From contig CAIYNU010000046.1 of assembly GCA_903927615.1 (NCBI GenBank), positions 1 through 60,580 on the forward strand: a stretch of 60,580 nt of DNA. Reading direction: 5' to 3'. Positions 25,267 to 34,500 of this stretch are shown here, in pieces; within the stretch, counting starts at the first letter, position 1; every line of letters starts with the position of its first letter. The translations under genes and the position numbers were made by a program. The notes below the pieces were generated by a model that saw only the letters and a list, made by a program, of their open reading frames with translations, did no database searches and had not been told where the DNA came from. Source of the stretch: an uncultured Rhodospirillales bacterium (GTDB lineage Bacteria > Pseudomonadota > Alphaproteobacteria > Azospirillales > Azospirillaceae).

Positions 25267-27222
25267 TTACCGTGCCGCCGGCCCGAGCCGCTGCAAGGCC
25301 GCCCGGGCCAGAGCATTGCCCTGGGCCGCGGCCAGCCGATAAAACCGCACCGCCGCAGCATCGTCCCGGGCCACGCCACGGCCATGTTCCAGCAGGACCG
25401 CCAGATAGGCCTGCCCCAGCGGATTCCCCTGATCGGCGGCCAACCGGTAAAGGCGGGCCGCCTCGGCCTCGTCCTTGTCCACGCCGCGGCCGGTCTCCAG
25501 CAACAGGCCGAGCGTCACCTGGGCGTCGGCGTGCCCCTGGTCGGCCGCCTGACGGTAAAACCGGGCGGCGTCGGCCAGATTGCGATCCACGCCCCGACCA
25601 TTTTCCAGCGCCACCCCAAGATTGTACTGGGCCGCAGCCAGCCCTTGTTCGGCCGCCAGCCGGTACCAATGCGCCGATTCCGCTTCGTTCTTCGGCGCTC
25701 CCCGGCCCTCTTCCAGCATGGCGCCCAGGCCGTTCCGGGCCTCTGCCCGGCCCTGGTCCGCGGCCAGGCGGTACAGCCGGACCGCTTCCGCTTCATCCCG
25801 TTCGACTCCCCGGCCGCTTTCCAACATCCGCGCCAGCGCGGTTTCGGCCTCGGCGTTGCCCTGATCGGCGGCCCGGCGGTACCAGCGCGCCGCCTCGACG
25901 TCGTTCCGGCCGACGCCACGCCCGCTTTCCAGCAGCGTGCCCAGCAGGGTTTGCCCTGGGGCATGGCCCTGATCGGCCGCCAGCCGGGCATAACGGGCCG
26001 CTTCGGCTTCGTTGGCGGGAACGCCCCGGCCGGCAGCCAGCAGCGCGGCCAGGGCCGCCTGGGCTCCGGCATCGCCGCGATCGGCAGCCAGCCGGGTGAC
26101 CCGCGCCGTCTCGGCCTCGTCCTGCCCCCCGCCCTGGCCCGGCGACGCCACCGGCCCGGCGGCGACCGGGACCGGTAGCGCCGCCACGGCGGCCAGCGTC
26201 GGCGGCGAGATCATCCGACCGTTGGACGCGGTCTCCTGGTCAGAGGCGGGATCCGCCGCCCGGGGCCGCGCCCGGACCTTGGCCAGCGCGACGAACCGGC
26301 CCCGGGGATAGGTCTCGAGATAGGCCTGGTAATCGGCCGGACTGCCGCTGGACTTGATGGCATCCCAAAACGCCAGTTCGGCGGCGTCGGTGCCGCCGGC
26401 ATCTGCGGGCTGAACCGCCGACGACGCTGCCGCCGCCTGGGCCAGGTAGATCGGATCGCCGCCCAACGAGCCATAGACGAAGGGTTGCTGGCGTCCGCCG
26501 GTGGCTTCGACCACACTGTCGCGGACTTTGCCGAACATGCGCTCCAGCGACAGGCCGGGGGTCGCCAGATGCTGGAGCAACGCCGCGGTATAGGGGCTAT
26601 GACTGCCGTTGCCATCCTCGGCGATGGAGTCGGCCTTGGTGGCGAAGGCAATCAGGGTATCCGCCTCGATATCGTCGATTCGCGCAAAGCCGCGCCCGAC
26701 CAGAGCCGACCGGGTCCCCAGACTGCGGGCCATTTGAGCCTGGAAGGGGTTGTCGCGGCAGGCGTCGAGGATGACCACCCTCAGACGTCGCGCCTGGCGG
26801 GCCTCGCCGAGAATTTCTTCGACCTCGATCGCTTCCCGTCGCAGGTCGGTCTCCCGGATCAGCCGGGCATTGACCGGCAGCAAATAGTTGTGGCCGGCAA
26901 GCTGAAGTCCATGGCCGGCATAGAATACCAGCGCCATTTCGGCCCCGTCCGCGGCCTGGCCGAAATCGTGGATGCGGTCCAGCATGGCCTCGATGGACAG
27001 GTCGTAGCCTTCGATCACCGCAAAACCGAGTCCCTTCAGCGCCCCAGCCATGGCCCGGGCATCATTGACCGGATTCGGCAGCTTCGGCGCCTGCTGGTAT
27101 GCGCCGTTGCCGATCACCAGCGCGATTCGGGCGGCCGGAGCCGCCGCATCGGCCGTCGCGGACGCGGCCATCAACCCCAGCGCCCCGATCACCGCAACCA
27201 TTCTCGTCCACCAGCCGCTCAT
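25267..27222 (-). CDS. Secreted caspase-family (C14) protein with Sel1 repeats
   Basis: The product is 651 residues. A signal peptide (about 1-26, MVAVIGALGLMAASATADA) precedes a caspase p20-like domain that keeps the catalytic dyad: His104 in YAGHGLQLAGHNYLLPVNA and Cys155 in VILDACRDNPFQ. A short repeat comes next (FWDAIKSSGSPADYQAYLET) of the type also seen in the kinase-FGE protein at the left edge. About eight Sel1-like repeats of 36 residues follow (AEAARLYRLAADQG, GRGVDKDE), a helical solenoid for protein binding. The ATG at 27222 follows GAGGGGGC; a frame extending upstream to 27858 antisense to hup is spurious. Probably a periplasmic cysteine protease or inactive-scaffold relative; target unknown. 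Confidence 0.9.
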   Translation of the reverse strand: MSGWWTRMVAVIGALGLMAASATADAAAPAARIALVIGNGAYQQAPKLPNPVNDARAMAGALKGLGFAVIEGYDLSIEAMLDRIHDFGQAADGAEMALVFYAGHGLQLAGHNYLLPVNARLIRETDLRREAIEVEEILGEARQARRLRVVILDACRDNPFQAQMARSLGTRSALVGRGFARIDDIEADTLIAFATKADSIAEDGNGSHSPYTAALLQHLATPGLSLERMFGKVRDSVVEATGGRQQPFVYGSLGGDPIYLAQAAAASSAVQPADAGGTDAAELAFWDAIKSSGSPADYQAYLETYPRGRFVALAKVRARPRAADPASDQETASNGRMISPPTLAAVAALPVPVAAGPVASPGQGGGQDEAETARVTRLAADRGDAGAQAALAALLAAGRGVPANEAEAARYARLAADQGHAPGQTLLGTLLESGRGVGRNDVEAARWYRRAADQGNAEAETALARMLESGRGVERDEAEAVRLYRLAADQGRAEARNGLGAMLEEGRGAPKNEAESAHWYRLAAEQGLAAAQYNLGVALENGRGVDRNLADAARFYRQAADQGHADAQVTLGLLLETGRGVDKDEAEAARLYRLAADQGNPLGQAYLAVLLEHGRGVARDDAAAVRFYRLAAAQGNALARAALQRLGPAAR

Positions 27223-27444
27223 GGCCCCCTCATCCTGTTTGCTCCTTCGACGGTCGGCCCCGAATATGCCGCTTGAGGCGCTCGGGTTGAAGGGAGCGAT
27301 GCCCACCCCCGCCCCGCCGCGTCTTGCCGGAAACATTCGCGGGCGAAACACTTGGTCACCCGCGAAGAACACTTGCATCATGGCATCGGCCCTGCCAGTA
27401 AGGCTCCCTGTGTGGAATCGGGCGCGATTACGGAGTGATTTACC

Positions 27445-27741
27445 ATGAACCAAGCCGATCTCATTGATGCCGTCACCAGTGCCAGCGGCCTGACCAAAGG
27501 CGACGCGGCACGAGTGATGCACGAACTGTTCCAAAAGATCACGACCGCGCTGAGCCACGGCGAAGAGGTTCGGATTACCGGCTTCGGCAGCTTCGCGGTG
27601 ACCGAGCGGGCCGCCCGCGAGGGTCGCAACCCCCGAACCGGCGAAGTCGTGCAGATTCCGGCCAGCAAGGCGGCCAAATTCAAACCCGCCAAGCAGTTGC
27701 GTGACACGCTGAACCCCGCCGGCAGCCCCGAAGAGGATTGA
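27445..27741 (+). CDS. hup: HU-family DNA-binding protein
   Basis: The product is 98 residues, slightly longer than the usual 90. It has the full HU fold: MNQADLIDAVTSASGLTKGD N-terminal helices, the VRITGFGSFAV turn, and a DNA-intercalating arm with RNPRTGEVVQIPASKAAKF. A short acidic tail (SPEED) extends the C-terminus. HU bends and compacts DNA. ATG at 27445 follows GGAGTGATTTACC. It is divergent from the caspase gene with 222 bases between starts and convergent with amrS. HU is favoured over IHF because of the arm sequence, but paralogue identity is not certain. Confidence 0.92.
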   Translation: MNQADLIDAVTSASGLTKGDAARVMHELFQKITTALSHGEEVRITGFGSFAVTERAAREGRNPRTGEVVQIPASKAAKFKPAKQLRDTLNPAGSPEED

Positions 27742-27775
27742 CGGAACACCGGGAGCACGGCTACCCCTACTCCCT

Positions 27776-27798
27776 GCGGGCGAGACGCCCGCGCTCCC
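27776..27798. repeat. Intergenic hairpin repeat, copy 2
   Basis: Same element as at 14369-14391: perfect 7-bp stem GCGGGCG/CGCCCGC with loop AGA and 22 identical bases. It lies between the convergent ends of hup and amrS, so it may serve as a bidirectional transcript end. Confidence 0.75.
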
Positions 27799-27838
27799 GG
27801 TCGCTTTCCTGCCCCGTCGTTTTCGTCGTCGGCGAAGA

Positions 27839-28930
27839 TCATTCCTGGCCAACGGCAAAGTCCCGCAGACGAACCGGCAGACGACGACCGCCCCAACGAC
27901 CGGGAGGATCAGTGAAGACGCCGGGAGTAACGGTACCGCAGATGCGGCAGCGGCCGTCCGGGGTCAGAGTCCAGTCGGTCAGGGTATAACCGCGCCGGCC
28001 GATCACCCGTTCGCCGCAACCGTGGCAATATGTGCTGCCGCGCCCGACATCATCGACGTTCCCCACATAAACATGACGCAAGCCATTGGCCCGAGCGATC
28101 TCCCGGGCCCGGATCAAGGTCAGGTGGGGCGTGCGGGGCTTGTCCAGCATCTTGTAATCGGGATGAAACGCGGTGAAATGGACCGGCACGTCGGGGCCGA
28201 GATGGTCCATGATCCAACGGCTTTCCGCCTCGATCTCATCGGCGCCGTCGTTTTCTCCGGGAATCAAAAGGGTGGTGATCTCGAACCAGACCGTCGTTTC
28301 GTGCTTGAGGTACACCAGCGTGTCCAGCACCGCGCCCAGTTGGGCGGTGGCCAGTACCCGGTAAAATCGCTCGGTAAAACCCTTGAGATCGACATTGGCC
28401 GCGTCCATGTGGCGATAAAAGGCGGCGCGCGGCGCCGGGCACATGTAACCGGCAGTGACGGCAACCGCCTTGATATCCCGGGCGCGACAGGCATCGGCGA
28501 CATCCATGGCATATTCCATGAATACCACCGGGTCATTGTAGGTAAAGGCAATGCTGCGGCATCCCAGGGCGGCGGCGGCAGCGGCGATTCGTTCCGGCGA
28601 AGCCTGGTCGGCCAGGGTATCGGTCGCCCGAGACTTGCTGATATCCCAATTCTGGCAGAACTTGCAGGTTAGATTACATCCTGCGGTACCAAACGACAGG
28701 ACCGGCGTTCCCGGTAAAAAATGATTCAGCGGCTTTTTCTCGATGGGATCGACGCAGAACCCGCTGGAGCGGCCGTAAGTGGTAAGAACGATGGCATCGT
28801 CGGCGCGCGCCCGCACGAAACACAAGCCCTGCTGGCCTTCCGCCAGCCGGCAATGACGAGGACACACGTCGCATTGGATACGACCGTCATCCAATGCATG
28901 CCAGTAGCTGGTTCGCAAGGCGTCGATCAT
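27839..28930 (-). CDS. amrS: AmmeMemoRadiSam system radical SAM enzyme AmrS
   Basis: The product is 363 residues. A Cys-rich N-terminus (CDVCPRHCRLAEGQQGLC) precedes the radical SAM cluster motif CNLTCKFCQNW (Cys85, Cys89, Cys92). Family motifs include CVDPIEKKPLNHFLPGTPVLSFG and FTYNDPVVFMEYAMD; a C-terminal CHGC...CRICG pair may bind a second metal. AmrS is part of the conserved but biochemically obscure AmmeMemoRadiSam set, in which it occurs with Memo (AmrB) and AMMECR1 (AmrA) proteins. Here a fused AmrB-AmrA gene is divergent, with 176 bases between starts. ATG at 28930 starts at a typical N-terminus. Confidence 0.93.
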   Translation of the reverse strand: MIDALRTSYWHALDDGRIQCDVCPRHCRLAEGQQGLCFVRARADDAIVLTTYGRSSGFCVDPIEKKPLNHFLPGTPVLSFGTAGCNLTCKFCQNWDISKSRATDTLADQASPERIAAAAAALGCRSIAFTYNDPVVFMEYAMDVADACRARDIKAVAVTAGYMCPAPRAAFYRHMDAANVDLKGFTERFYRVLATAQLGAVLDTLVYLKHETTVWFEITTLLIPGENDGADEIEAESRWIMDHLGPDVPVHFTAFHPDYKMLDKPRTPHLTLIRAREIARANGLRHVYVGNVDDVGRGSTYCHGCGERVIGRRGYTLTDWTLTPDGRCRICGTVTPGVFTDPPGRWGGRRLPVRLRDFAVGQE

Positions 28931-29106
28931 GGCCTGCCGTCCTTTTCGATACCGGTCGCTTCGAGACGGGTCGCTTCGATCCCGCTGACCACCGCACGCC
29001 GGTCAGAATCCCCGTCAATCACAGGTCTCCTCCCCGTTATGCGTATTGTATCATGGAGAAAGGTGGCGGCAGACTGTTCGCCGCAGGCAAAGAGGGATAC
29101 CGAGCC

Positions 29107-30468
29107 ATGACCAGCGTGCGTGCTCCCGCGGTCGCGGGGATGTTCTATCCGGGTGATCCCGAGACTCTGGGCCGATCGGTGGCAGAGCTGACCCGAACAC
29201 CGCCCCCCAGGCCCATGCCGTTCAAGGCCATCGTCGCCCCCCACGCCGGCTACCCGTATTCCGGCCCGGTGGCCGGCACCGCCTATGCCGCGGTCCGCCA
29301 CCTCGCCGACCGGATTCGCCGGGTGGTGCTGCTGGGACCGGCCCACCGGGTGGGCTTCCGCGGCATCGCCGCTCCCAGCGCCGAGGCCCTGGCAACGCCC
29401 CTGGGGACCATTCCGGTGGACCGGGCGGCCATCGCCGCGGCTCTCGAGCTGCCGGGCGTTCAGGTGCTGGATGCGGCATTTGCCGGGGAACATGCGCTGG
29501 AAGTCCATCTGCCGTTCCTTCAACACATCTTTGCCGATTTCCAACTGGTGCCGCTGCTGGTGGGCGACACCCGGCCGGAGCAGGTGGACCGGGTGCTGGA
29601 GCGGCTGTGGGGCGGCCCCGAGACCCTGATCGTGGTCAGTTCCGACCTGAGCCACTACCAGACCGACGAGACCGCCCGCCGCCTCGACCTCGAAACCTCG
29701 CAAGCCATCGAGGCCCTTCAAGGCCATCGCCTGAACGGCCATTTCGCGTGCGGTTTCCTGCCGGTGGCGGGACTGTTGCGGCGGGCGACGGCCCTGGACC
29801 TGCGCGCCACCACCCTGGATCTGCGTAACTCGGGCGACACCGCCGGCGGCCGTGATCAGGTGGTGGGCTACGGCGCCTATGGCTTTGAATACGCCGCCAC
29901 CGCCCGGTTGCCCGATGCCGACCGGAACCGGTTGCTGGATGCCGCCCGGCAGGCTCTGGCGGTGGCCGCCGAGACCGGACAGGCGACAAAGATCAACCCG
30001 GCCGATTATCCCCTGGCCTTGCGGGCCGTCCGCCGCACCTTCGTCACACTGACCCGGAACGGCCAGTTGCGCGGCTGCATCGGGACCCTGACCGCCACCA
30101 ACCCGTTGGTGGTCGATGTGATCGAGAACGCCGTCCGGGCGGGCCTGCAAGACCCCCGATTCGGGCCGGTCACCGCCGGCGAGGTCGCGGAGATCGCCGT
30201 CTCGATTTCGATCCTGAGTCACCCCCGCCCCATCGCCTTTACCGGCGAAGCGCATCTGCTCGACCAGTTGCGTCCCGACGTCGATGGCCTGATCCTGCGC
30301 GACGGCAACCGGCAGGCCCTATTCCTGCCCAAGGTCTGGCACGATCTGCCGATGCCGGCGCAATTCCTGCGCCAGCTCAAGCTGAAGGCCGGTTTGCCGC
30401 CCGATCAGGCCTCCCCGACGCTCCAGGCCCTGCGGTTCACCACCGAGACATTTCCAGCCGGGGCGTAA
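29107..30468 (+). CDS. AmmeMemoRadiSam fusion protein: Memo (AmrB) plus AMMECR1 (AmrA)
   Basis: The product is 453 residues. The Memo-like domain fills about 1-265: RAPAVAGMFYPGDPETL, VAPHAGYPYSGPVAGTAY, LLGPAHRVGF, GEHALEVHLPFLQ, SSDLSHYQT. These His/Asp positions match the extradiol-dioxygenase-like metal site of the family. The AMMECR1 domain fills about 275-453, with the near-invariant signature LRGCIGTL and DPRFGPVTAGEV. The two functions are usually separate genes or a fusion; here they are one frame without a stop. ATG at 29107 follows AGAGGGAT; an in-frame ATG at 29053 would add 18 residues. Together with amrS the complete set is present. Substrate unknown. Confidence 0.93.
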   Translation: MTSVRAPAVAGMFYPGDPETLGRSVAELTRTPPPRPMPFKAIVAPHAGYPYSGPVAGTAYAAVRHLADRIRRVVLLGPAHRVGFRGIAAPSAEALATPLGTIPVDRAAIAAALELPGVQVLDAAFAGEHALEVHLPFLQHIFADFQLVPLLVGDTRPEQVDRVLERLWGGPETLIVVSSDLSHYQTDETARRLDLETSQAIEALQGHRLNGHFACGFLPVAGLLRRATALDLRATTLDLRNSGDTAGGRDQVVGYGAYGFEYAATARLPDADRNRLLDAARQALAVAAETGQATKINPADYPLALRAVRRTFVTLTRNGQLRGCIGTLTATNPLVVDVIENAVRAGLQDPRFGPVTAGEVAEIAVSISILSHPRPIAFTGEAHLLDQLRPDVDGLILRDGNRQALFLPKVWHDLPMPAQFLRQLKLKAGLPPDQASPTLQALRFTTETFPAGA

Positions 30469-30478
30469 CGACACGTTC

Positions 30479-30507
30479 GGCGACAAGGAGCGGCGCTCCT
30501 GGTCGCC
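30479..30507 (+). terminator. Hairpin after the AmrB-AmrA gene, possible terminator
   Basis: GGCGAC-aa-GGAGC, loop GGC, GCTCC-tg-GTCGCC: two perfect stems split by a 2x2 internal loop, beginning 10 bases after the stop codon. No T run follows, so termination strength is uncertain. Confidence 0.5.
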
Positions 30508-30695
30508 ACAGTGAGACTCAACAACACGAAAAAAAGCGGCTGGAAAAAATGGTGCTCTTAAACGCGACGGTTGACACGCAGTTTAAGTCGGACGATACCA
30601 TTCCTCCTGTACCTCATGCCTTTGTTCATACGCTACACACTTGCATCGGCCTACAATGTTATACGATGCGTTAATGTTACGGCCCCAGGTGGATT

Positions 30696-31262
30696 ATGGC
30701 GTTTGTGTGCGTTCTTGATGCAAGTGATGTCGACTGCGATACATTTAAAAATGGCGATGCATGGACCGTCGCGTTTCGCATCGGCGCTGACAAAGAGCTA
30801 AACCTAAATTATTTCGCACAAGTTGGACTTGAAATTCGGGGTGGTGGCGGGTTAGAATATTATTTTAATATTGTTAAAGTTGACGGTGACGATAGCAGCG
30901 AGCACACATACTGGTCAGGCAAGGAAACTTCAAGTTTCATTATAGTCAGCGATCGGGAACGCATTCTCAACGCCATTTGCCGCGCGACTGTGTGGATACT
31001 GAGTTGTGCCCAACCGCAGGAAGTTTACAGAATTACATACGACGAACATCCAACTGAGAAGTCGTTGAAAAAGCACGAACTCATTTGCGAAGCCTTTCGG
31101 CAGGCAGGTTATCAGGTGGTGCGCGGCGACCCTTATGGCGACAAGCGCATTTGGTGGGCCCATCGTCTGGCCGGCGAGCCCGCTTCGACAAATCCTACAT
31201 TGGACGATGGCGAGGAAGGGCAGTACACTATGACAGGTGGTCATGGGAGGGTACGGTTATGA
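30696..31262 (+). CDS. Unknown protein, first gene of a lower-GC pair
   Basis: The product is 188 residues with mixed alpha/beta character (MAFVCVLDASDVDCDTFKNG; EIRGGGGLEYYFNIVKVDGD), no signal peptide and no membrane helix. The middle part (ICRATVWILSCAQPQEVYRI, LKKHELICEAFRQAGYQV) reads as a helix-strand-helix unit. I do not recognise a family. The DNA before and within the first half is much lower in GC than amrBA or the following kinase gene, as expected for acquired DNA. It overlaps the next gene by ATGA, so the pair is translationally coupled. Confidence 0.65.
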   Translation: MAFVCVLDASDVDCDTFKNGDAWTVAFRIGADKELNLNYFAQVGLEIRGGGGLEYYFNIVKVDGDDSSEHTYWSGKETSSFIIVSDRERILNAICRATVWILSCAQPQEVYRITYDEHPTEKSLKKHELICEAFRQAGYQVVRGDPYGDKRIWWAHRLAGEPASTNPTLDDGEEGQYTMTGGHGRVRL

Positions 31263-31468
31263 TGCCGCAGCGGCAGGTTCCCGGGGCAGAAGCCCCACAG
31301 CCGAGGATGTCCCGGCCGGAACAAATCGAGTTTATGGAACAGGCTGAAGAGCGTTGCCGTGGCTATACCCAGCGGTGGCTTGCCGATCCGGCGTTCCGGG
31401 CTGCGTTGCATCGGTATGACCGGGATCGCTCCCGCGACGCGCCCAGCCTGTCGGAAGCGCCTCAGTAG
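31259..31468 (+). CDS. Small unknown protein coupled to the upstream gene
   Basis: The product is 69 residues starting MMPQRQVPGAEAPQPR, Arg/Glu-rich, with one amphipathic helix (EQIEFMEQAEERCRGYTQRW). The ATG at 31259 lies in the ATGA overlap with the upstream stop and is preceded by GGAGGG, which makes it a convincing start. No family recognised. Its size and coupling recall an accessory or immunity-type partner, but nothing in the sequence proves this. Confidence 0.6.
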   Translation: MMPQRQVPGAEAPQPRMSRPEQIEFMEQAEERCRGYTQRWLADPAFRAALHRYDRDRSRDAPSLSEAPQ

Positions 31469-31501
31469 CTCGCGCCCAAAACTCTAAAGTGTGCCCAAAT
31501 A

Positions 31502-31536
31502 CGGCCCGGCTTCTTCAGCGGGGCCGTTGTTGTTTC
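31502..31536 (+). terminator. Probable rho-independent terminator of the lower-GC gene pair
   Basis: CGGCCC and GGGCCG form a 6-bp stem around a 13-base loop, followed by a T-rich tail (TTGTTGTTTC). It lies 33 bases past the stop codon of the 69-residue gene. Confidence 0.6.
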
Positions 31537-31564
31537 TGGCATTGCCCATGCCCCCGGGCTTGGG

Positions 31565-34500
31565 CTACCGGGCGGCGCGGAACCGCTCCAACTCGGCCGT
31601 GGTGTCCTGGATGACCGCCGTCAGGGCCGGAACCACCGCCGCGGCCGCGTCGACATCGGAACACATCTGAAGTGTGTGAGCCAAAGTCGCCGCCCGAATG
31701 CCTCCCACATTGAGAAACATGCCTTTTGCGGTATGAGCGATCCGATGGATCTGGGACAGGCTGCGTTGATCCAGCGCAACCTCGAGCGCCGATACTTGTT
31801 CCTGACTGCACCGGGTGAGTTCCGCGATCAGGCCTCCGAAGTCCGGTGCCGTCATCACGGCCCTGATCGATGCCAGCCGATGGCTGTCCACCAGCAGAGG
31901 CGGCTGTTGTTCGGACTCCTCCAGGACGCCCATGACCGCGGTGGCCGACGGCACCGTGGTCATGGGGGCCAAGTGCGCCAGGGTGGCCAGGTGTGCCAGG
32001 GTGGAGTCGACTTTACTCCATTCGATGGGTTTGGTCAGAATATCCGTCAACCCCGCGTCCATGTAGGCGACCCGGTGTTCGGCCACGGCGTCTGCGGTCA
32101 GAGCGACGATCGGCACTTGGGAGTACGGTCGTTCCAGGGTCCGGATGCGCCGGGTGGCCTCGGCGCCATCCATCACCGGCATCTGGAGGTCCATCAAAAT
32201 CACGTCGAACCGGTGTTGCGCCGCCGCCTCGCACGCTTCAGCGCCGTTCTCGACCGCCGTCACCCGATGGTGACGCTGCTCCAGGCCGACCTTGACGATC
32301 ATCCGGTTGATCGGGTTGTCTTCGGCCAACAGGATGGACAAGGGCGGAACGACAACGGCAAGGGGCGGTTGGTCGGTGATGTCCTCCGGCCGGGCCGGGT
32401 CGACCAGACAGGTGAAGCGGAACACCGACCCCCGCCCCCGTTGGCTGGTAACGCCGATATCACCGCCCATCAACGCCACCAGGCGTTTGCAAATGGCCAG
32501 GCCGAGCCCCGTCCCGCCGTACTTCCGGGTCGCTCCCGCGTCGGTCTGGGAAAACGGCAGGAACAACCGCGCCATGTCCGCTTCCGAAATGCCGATGCCG
32601 GTGTCCTCGACTTCGAACATCAGGCGCAGGCGGCCTTCGGCATCCTGACGGCGCAACCGAACGGTGATGGCTCCGGCCCGGGTAAACTTGACCGCATTGG
32701 CGATCAGGTTTCCCAGGACTTGTTTGATCCTGGTGGAATCGCCCCAAACGGCAACCGCCGCCAAGCCGCCGGCATCCAGCGTCAGCGAGCAGATGTTCTC
32801 CTCTGCCTTGGGCCGGAACAGACGCACGGTTTCCGCGGCCAGCGACACGGCATCGAAGGCGATGCGGGCGAGGTCCAGTCGCTCGGCATCGATTTTAGAG
32901 TAATCCAGGATATCATTGAGCACCGTCAGTAAGTTTTGCGCCGATGATCGCATGGTATCGATATAAAGCCGTTGATCTTTGTTCAGCGGCGTTTGGTACA
33001 GAAAGTCAGCCATGCCGATCACGCCGGTCATCGGGGTCCGGAGTTCATGGCTCATCATCGCCAGGAACGCCGTCTTGGCACGATGTGCGGCTTCGGCGGT
33101 CTGTCGCGCCTCGATCAAATGCTGTTCCGCGACCTTGCGATCGGTGATGTCGACGCCACCCCCAACATAGCCCAGGAATCCCCCCGCGGCATCGGTGCGT
33201 GGAACGCCCTGGTCATAGACCCAGCGGTATTCGCCGTCATGGCGCCGAATCCGGAACTCCAGGGCGAATGGCTGCCGGGTTGCAAAGGCCTTGAGGAAAG
33301 CCTCCTGGCAGGATTGCCGATCATCGGGATGAAGACTATCCATCCAGCCATTGTTCATAGCTTGCGCCATAGGAAGTCCGGTGAAGTCTGTCCACTTTTG
33401 GTTGATAAACACGCAACAACCGTCGGGATCGGTCAGCCACATCAACACCGGGGCGCTATTGGCCAGATTGCGGAACCGACTCTCGCTTTCAAGGAGAGCC
33501 CGCTCGGCCTGGTGTCTCGCGCCCAGCACGGCGTTAAACCGTAGGGCCAGCGTTCTGATTTCCGCCGGACCTTGGACGGCCAGGGGCTCACCGGCCCAGC
33601 CATCCGCGGCTCGCTCCAGGATGGCCGCCATTTTCCGCAGCGGACGATCGATGCCGCGCGCCAGCAGGAGGGCGAGGCCCGCGACCACCAGGACCAGGAG
33701 CACCGATCCCATCCCGACCAGCAGGAAAGCGCCGTTGGTCGCTTCGAAGGCGGCTTTCGGCGGAATGGCGACGATCACGTGCCAGTGGGCGGCAGGGATG
33801 CCGGCAAAGGCGTAAATCTCGTCACTGTTTCCCACGCCTCCCCATCCGACTCCTTCGGTCTCCTCAAGCACCCGGGACAGCCGTTCGCTGCGCGTCAGAT
33901 TGCGACCCGCCCACGCTTCCCACTCGCTGGACCGAGCCATCACGGTGCCGTCGTCGTTTACAATGATAACTGTGCTACCTTGGGGAAGGCTGTCGCCCCG
34001 CTTCAAGGATTGAAAGTGATGGAGGTCGATGGGAAGAACCACCAGACCTCGAACGACGCCATTCACGCCCCGCAGCGGCACGCTTGCCACCGAAACCCAA
34101 GCCTGGGAAATCGGATCCACCACCGGGCTTCCGAAGATGACGGCGTCTTCGTCCTTGGCCGCGACCGCCCGGACGAACCACCGGGCGCCGGCCACGGACA
34201 GGTGCCGGACGGACGGCGGCTTCGGCGCCGCGGAACACAGGGTCTCGCCATCGAGCGTATCAATACCGATGTCGGTATAGCCGGCGTGACGATTGAGAAA
34301 GGTGACGATTTCCGGATCGCAGTGTTCGGGATCCAGCGTGCGGAACATCGGCCGCCGGGCCAACACCTTGAGGAGGGCCGCGGTGTCGCCCAAAAACTGA
34401 TCCGCGTTGTCCGCCACGACGCGCGCCGTCAACAGCGCCGATTGTTGAATGATCTCGATATTCTTCGCCTGGATCAGGGCCAGCGTCCCCGCCATCAGGC

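Noticed and set aside
27223-27858. N-terminal extension of the caspase gene to 27858
   Set aside because: The extension runs antisense through hup and precedes a clear signal peptide with its own GAGGGGG site at 27222.
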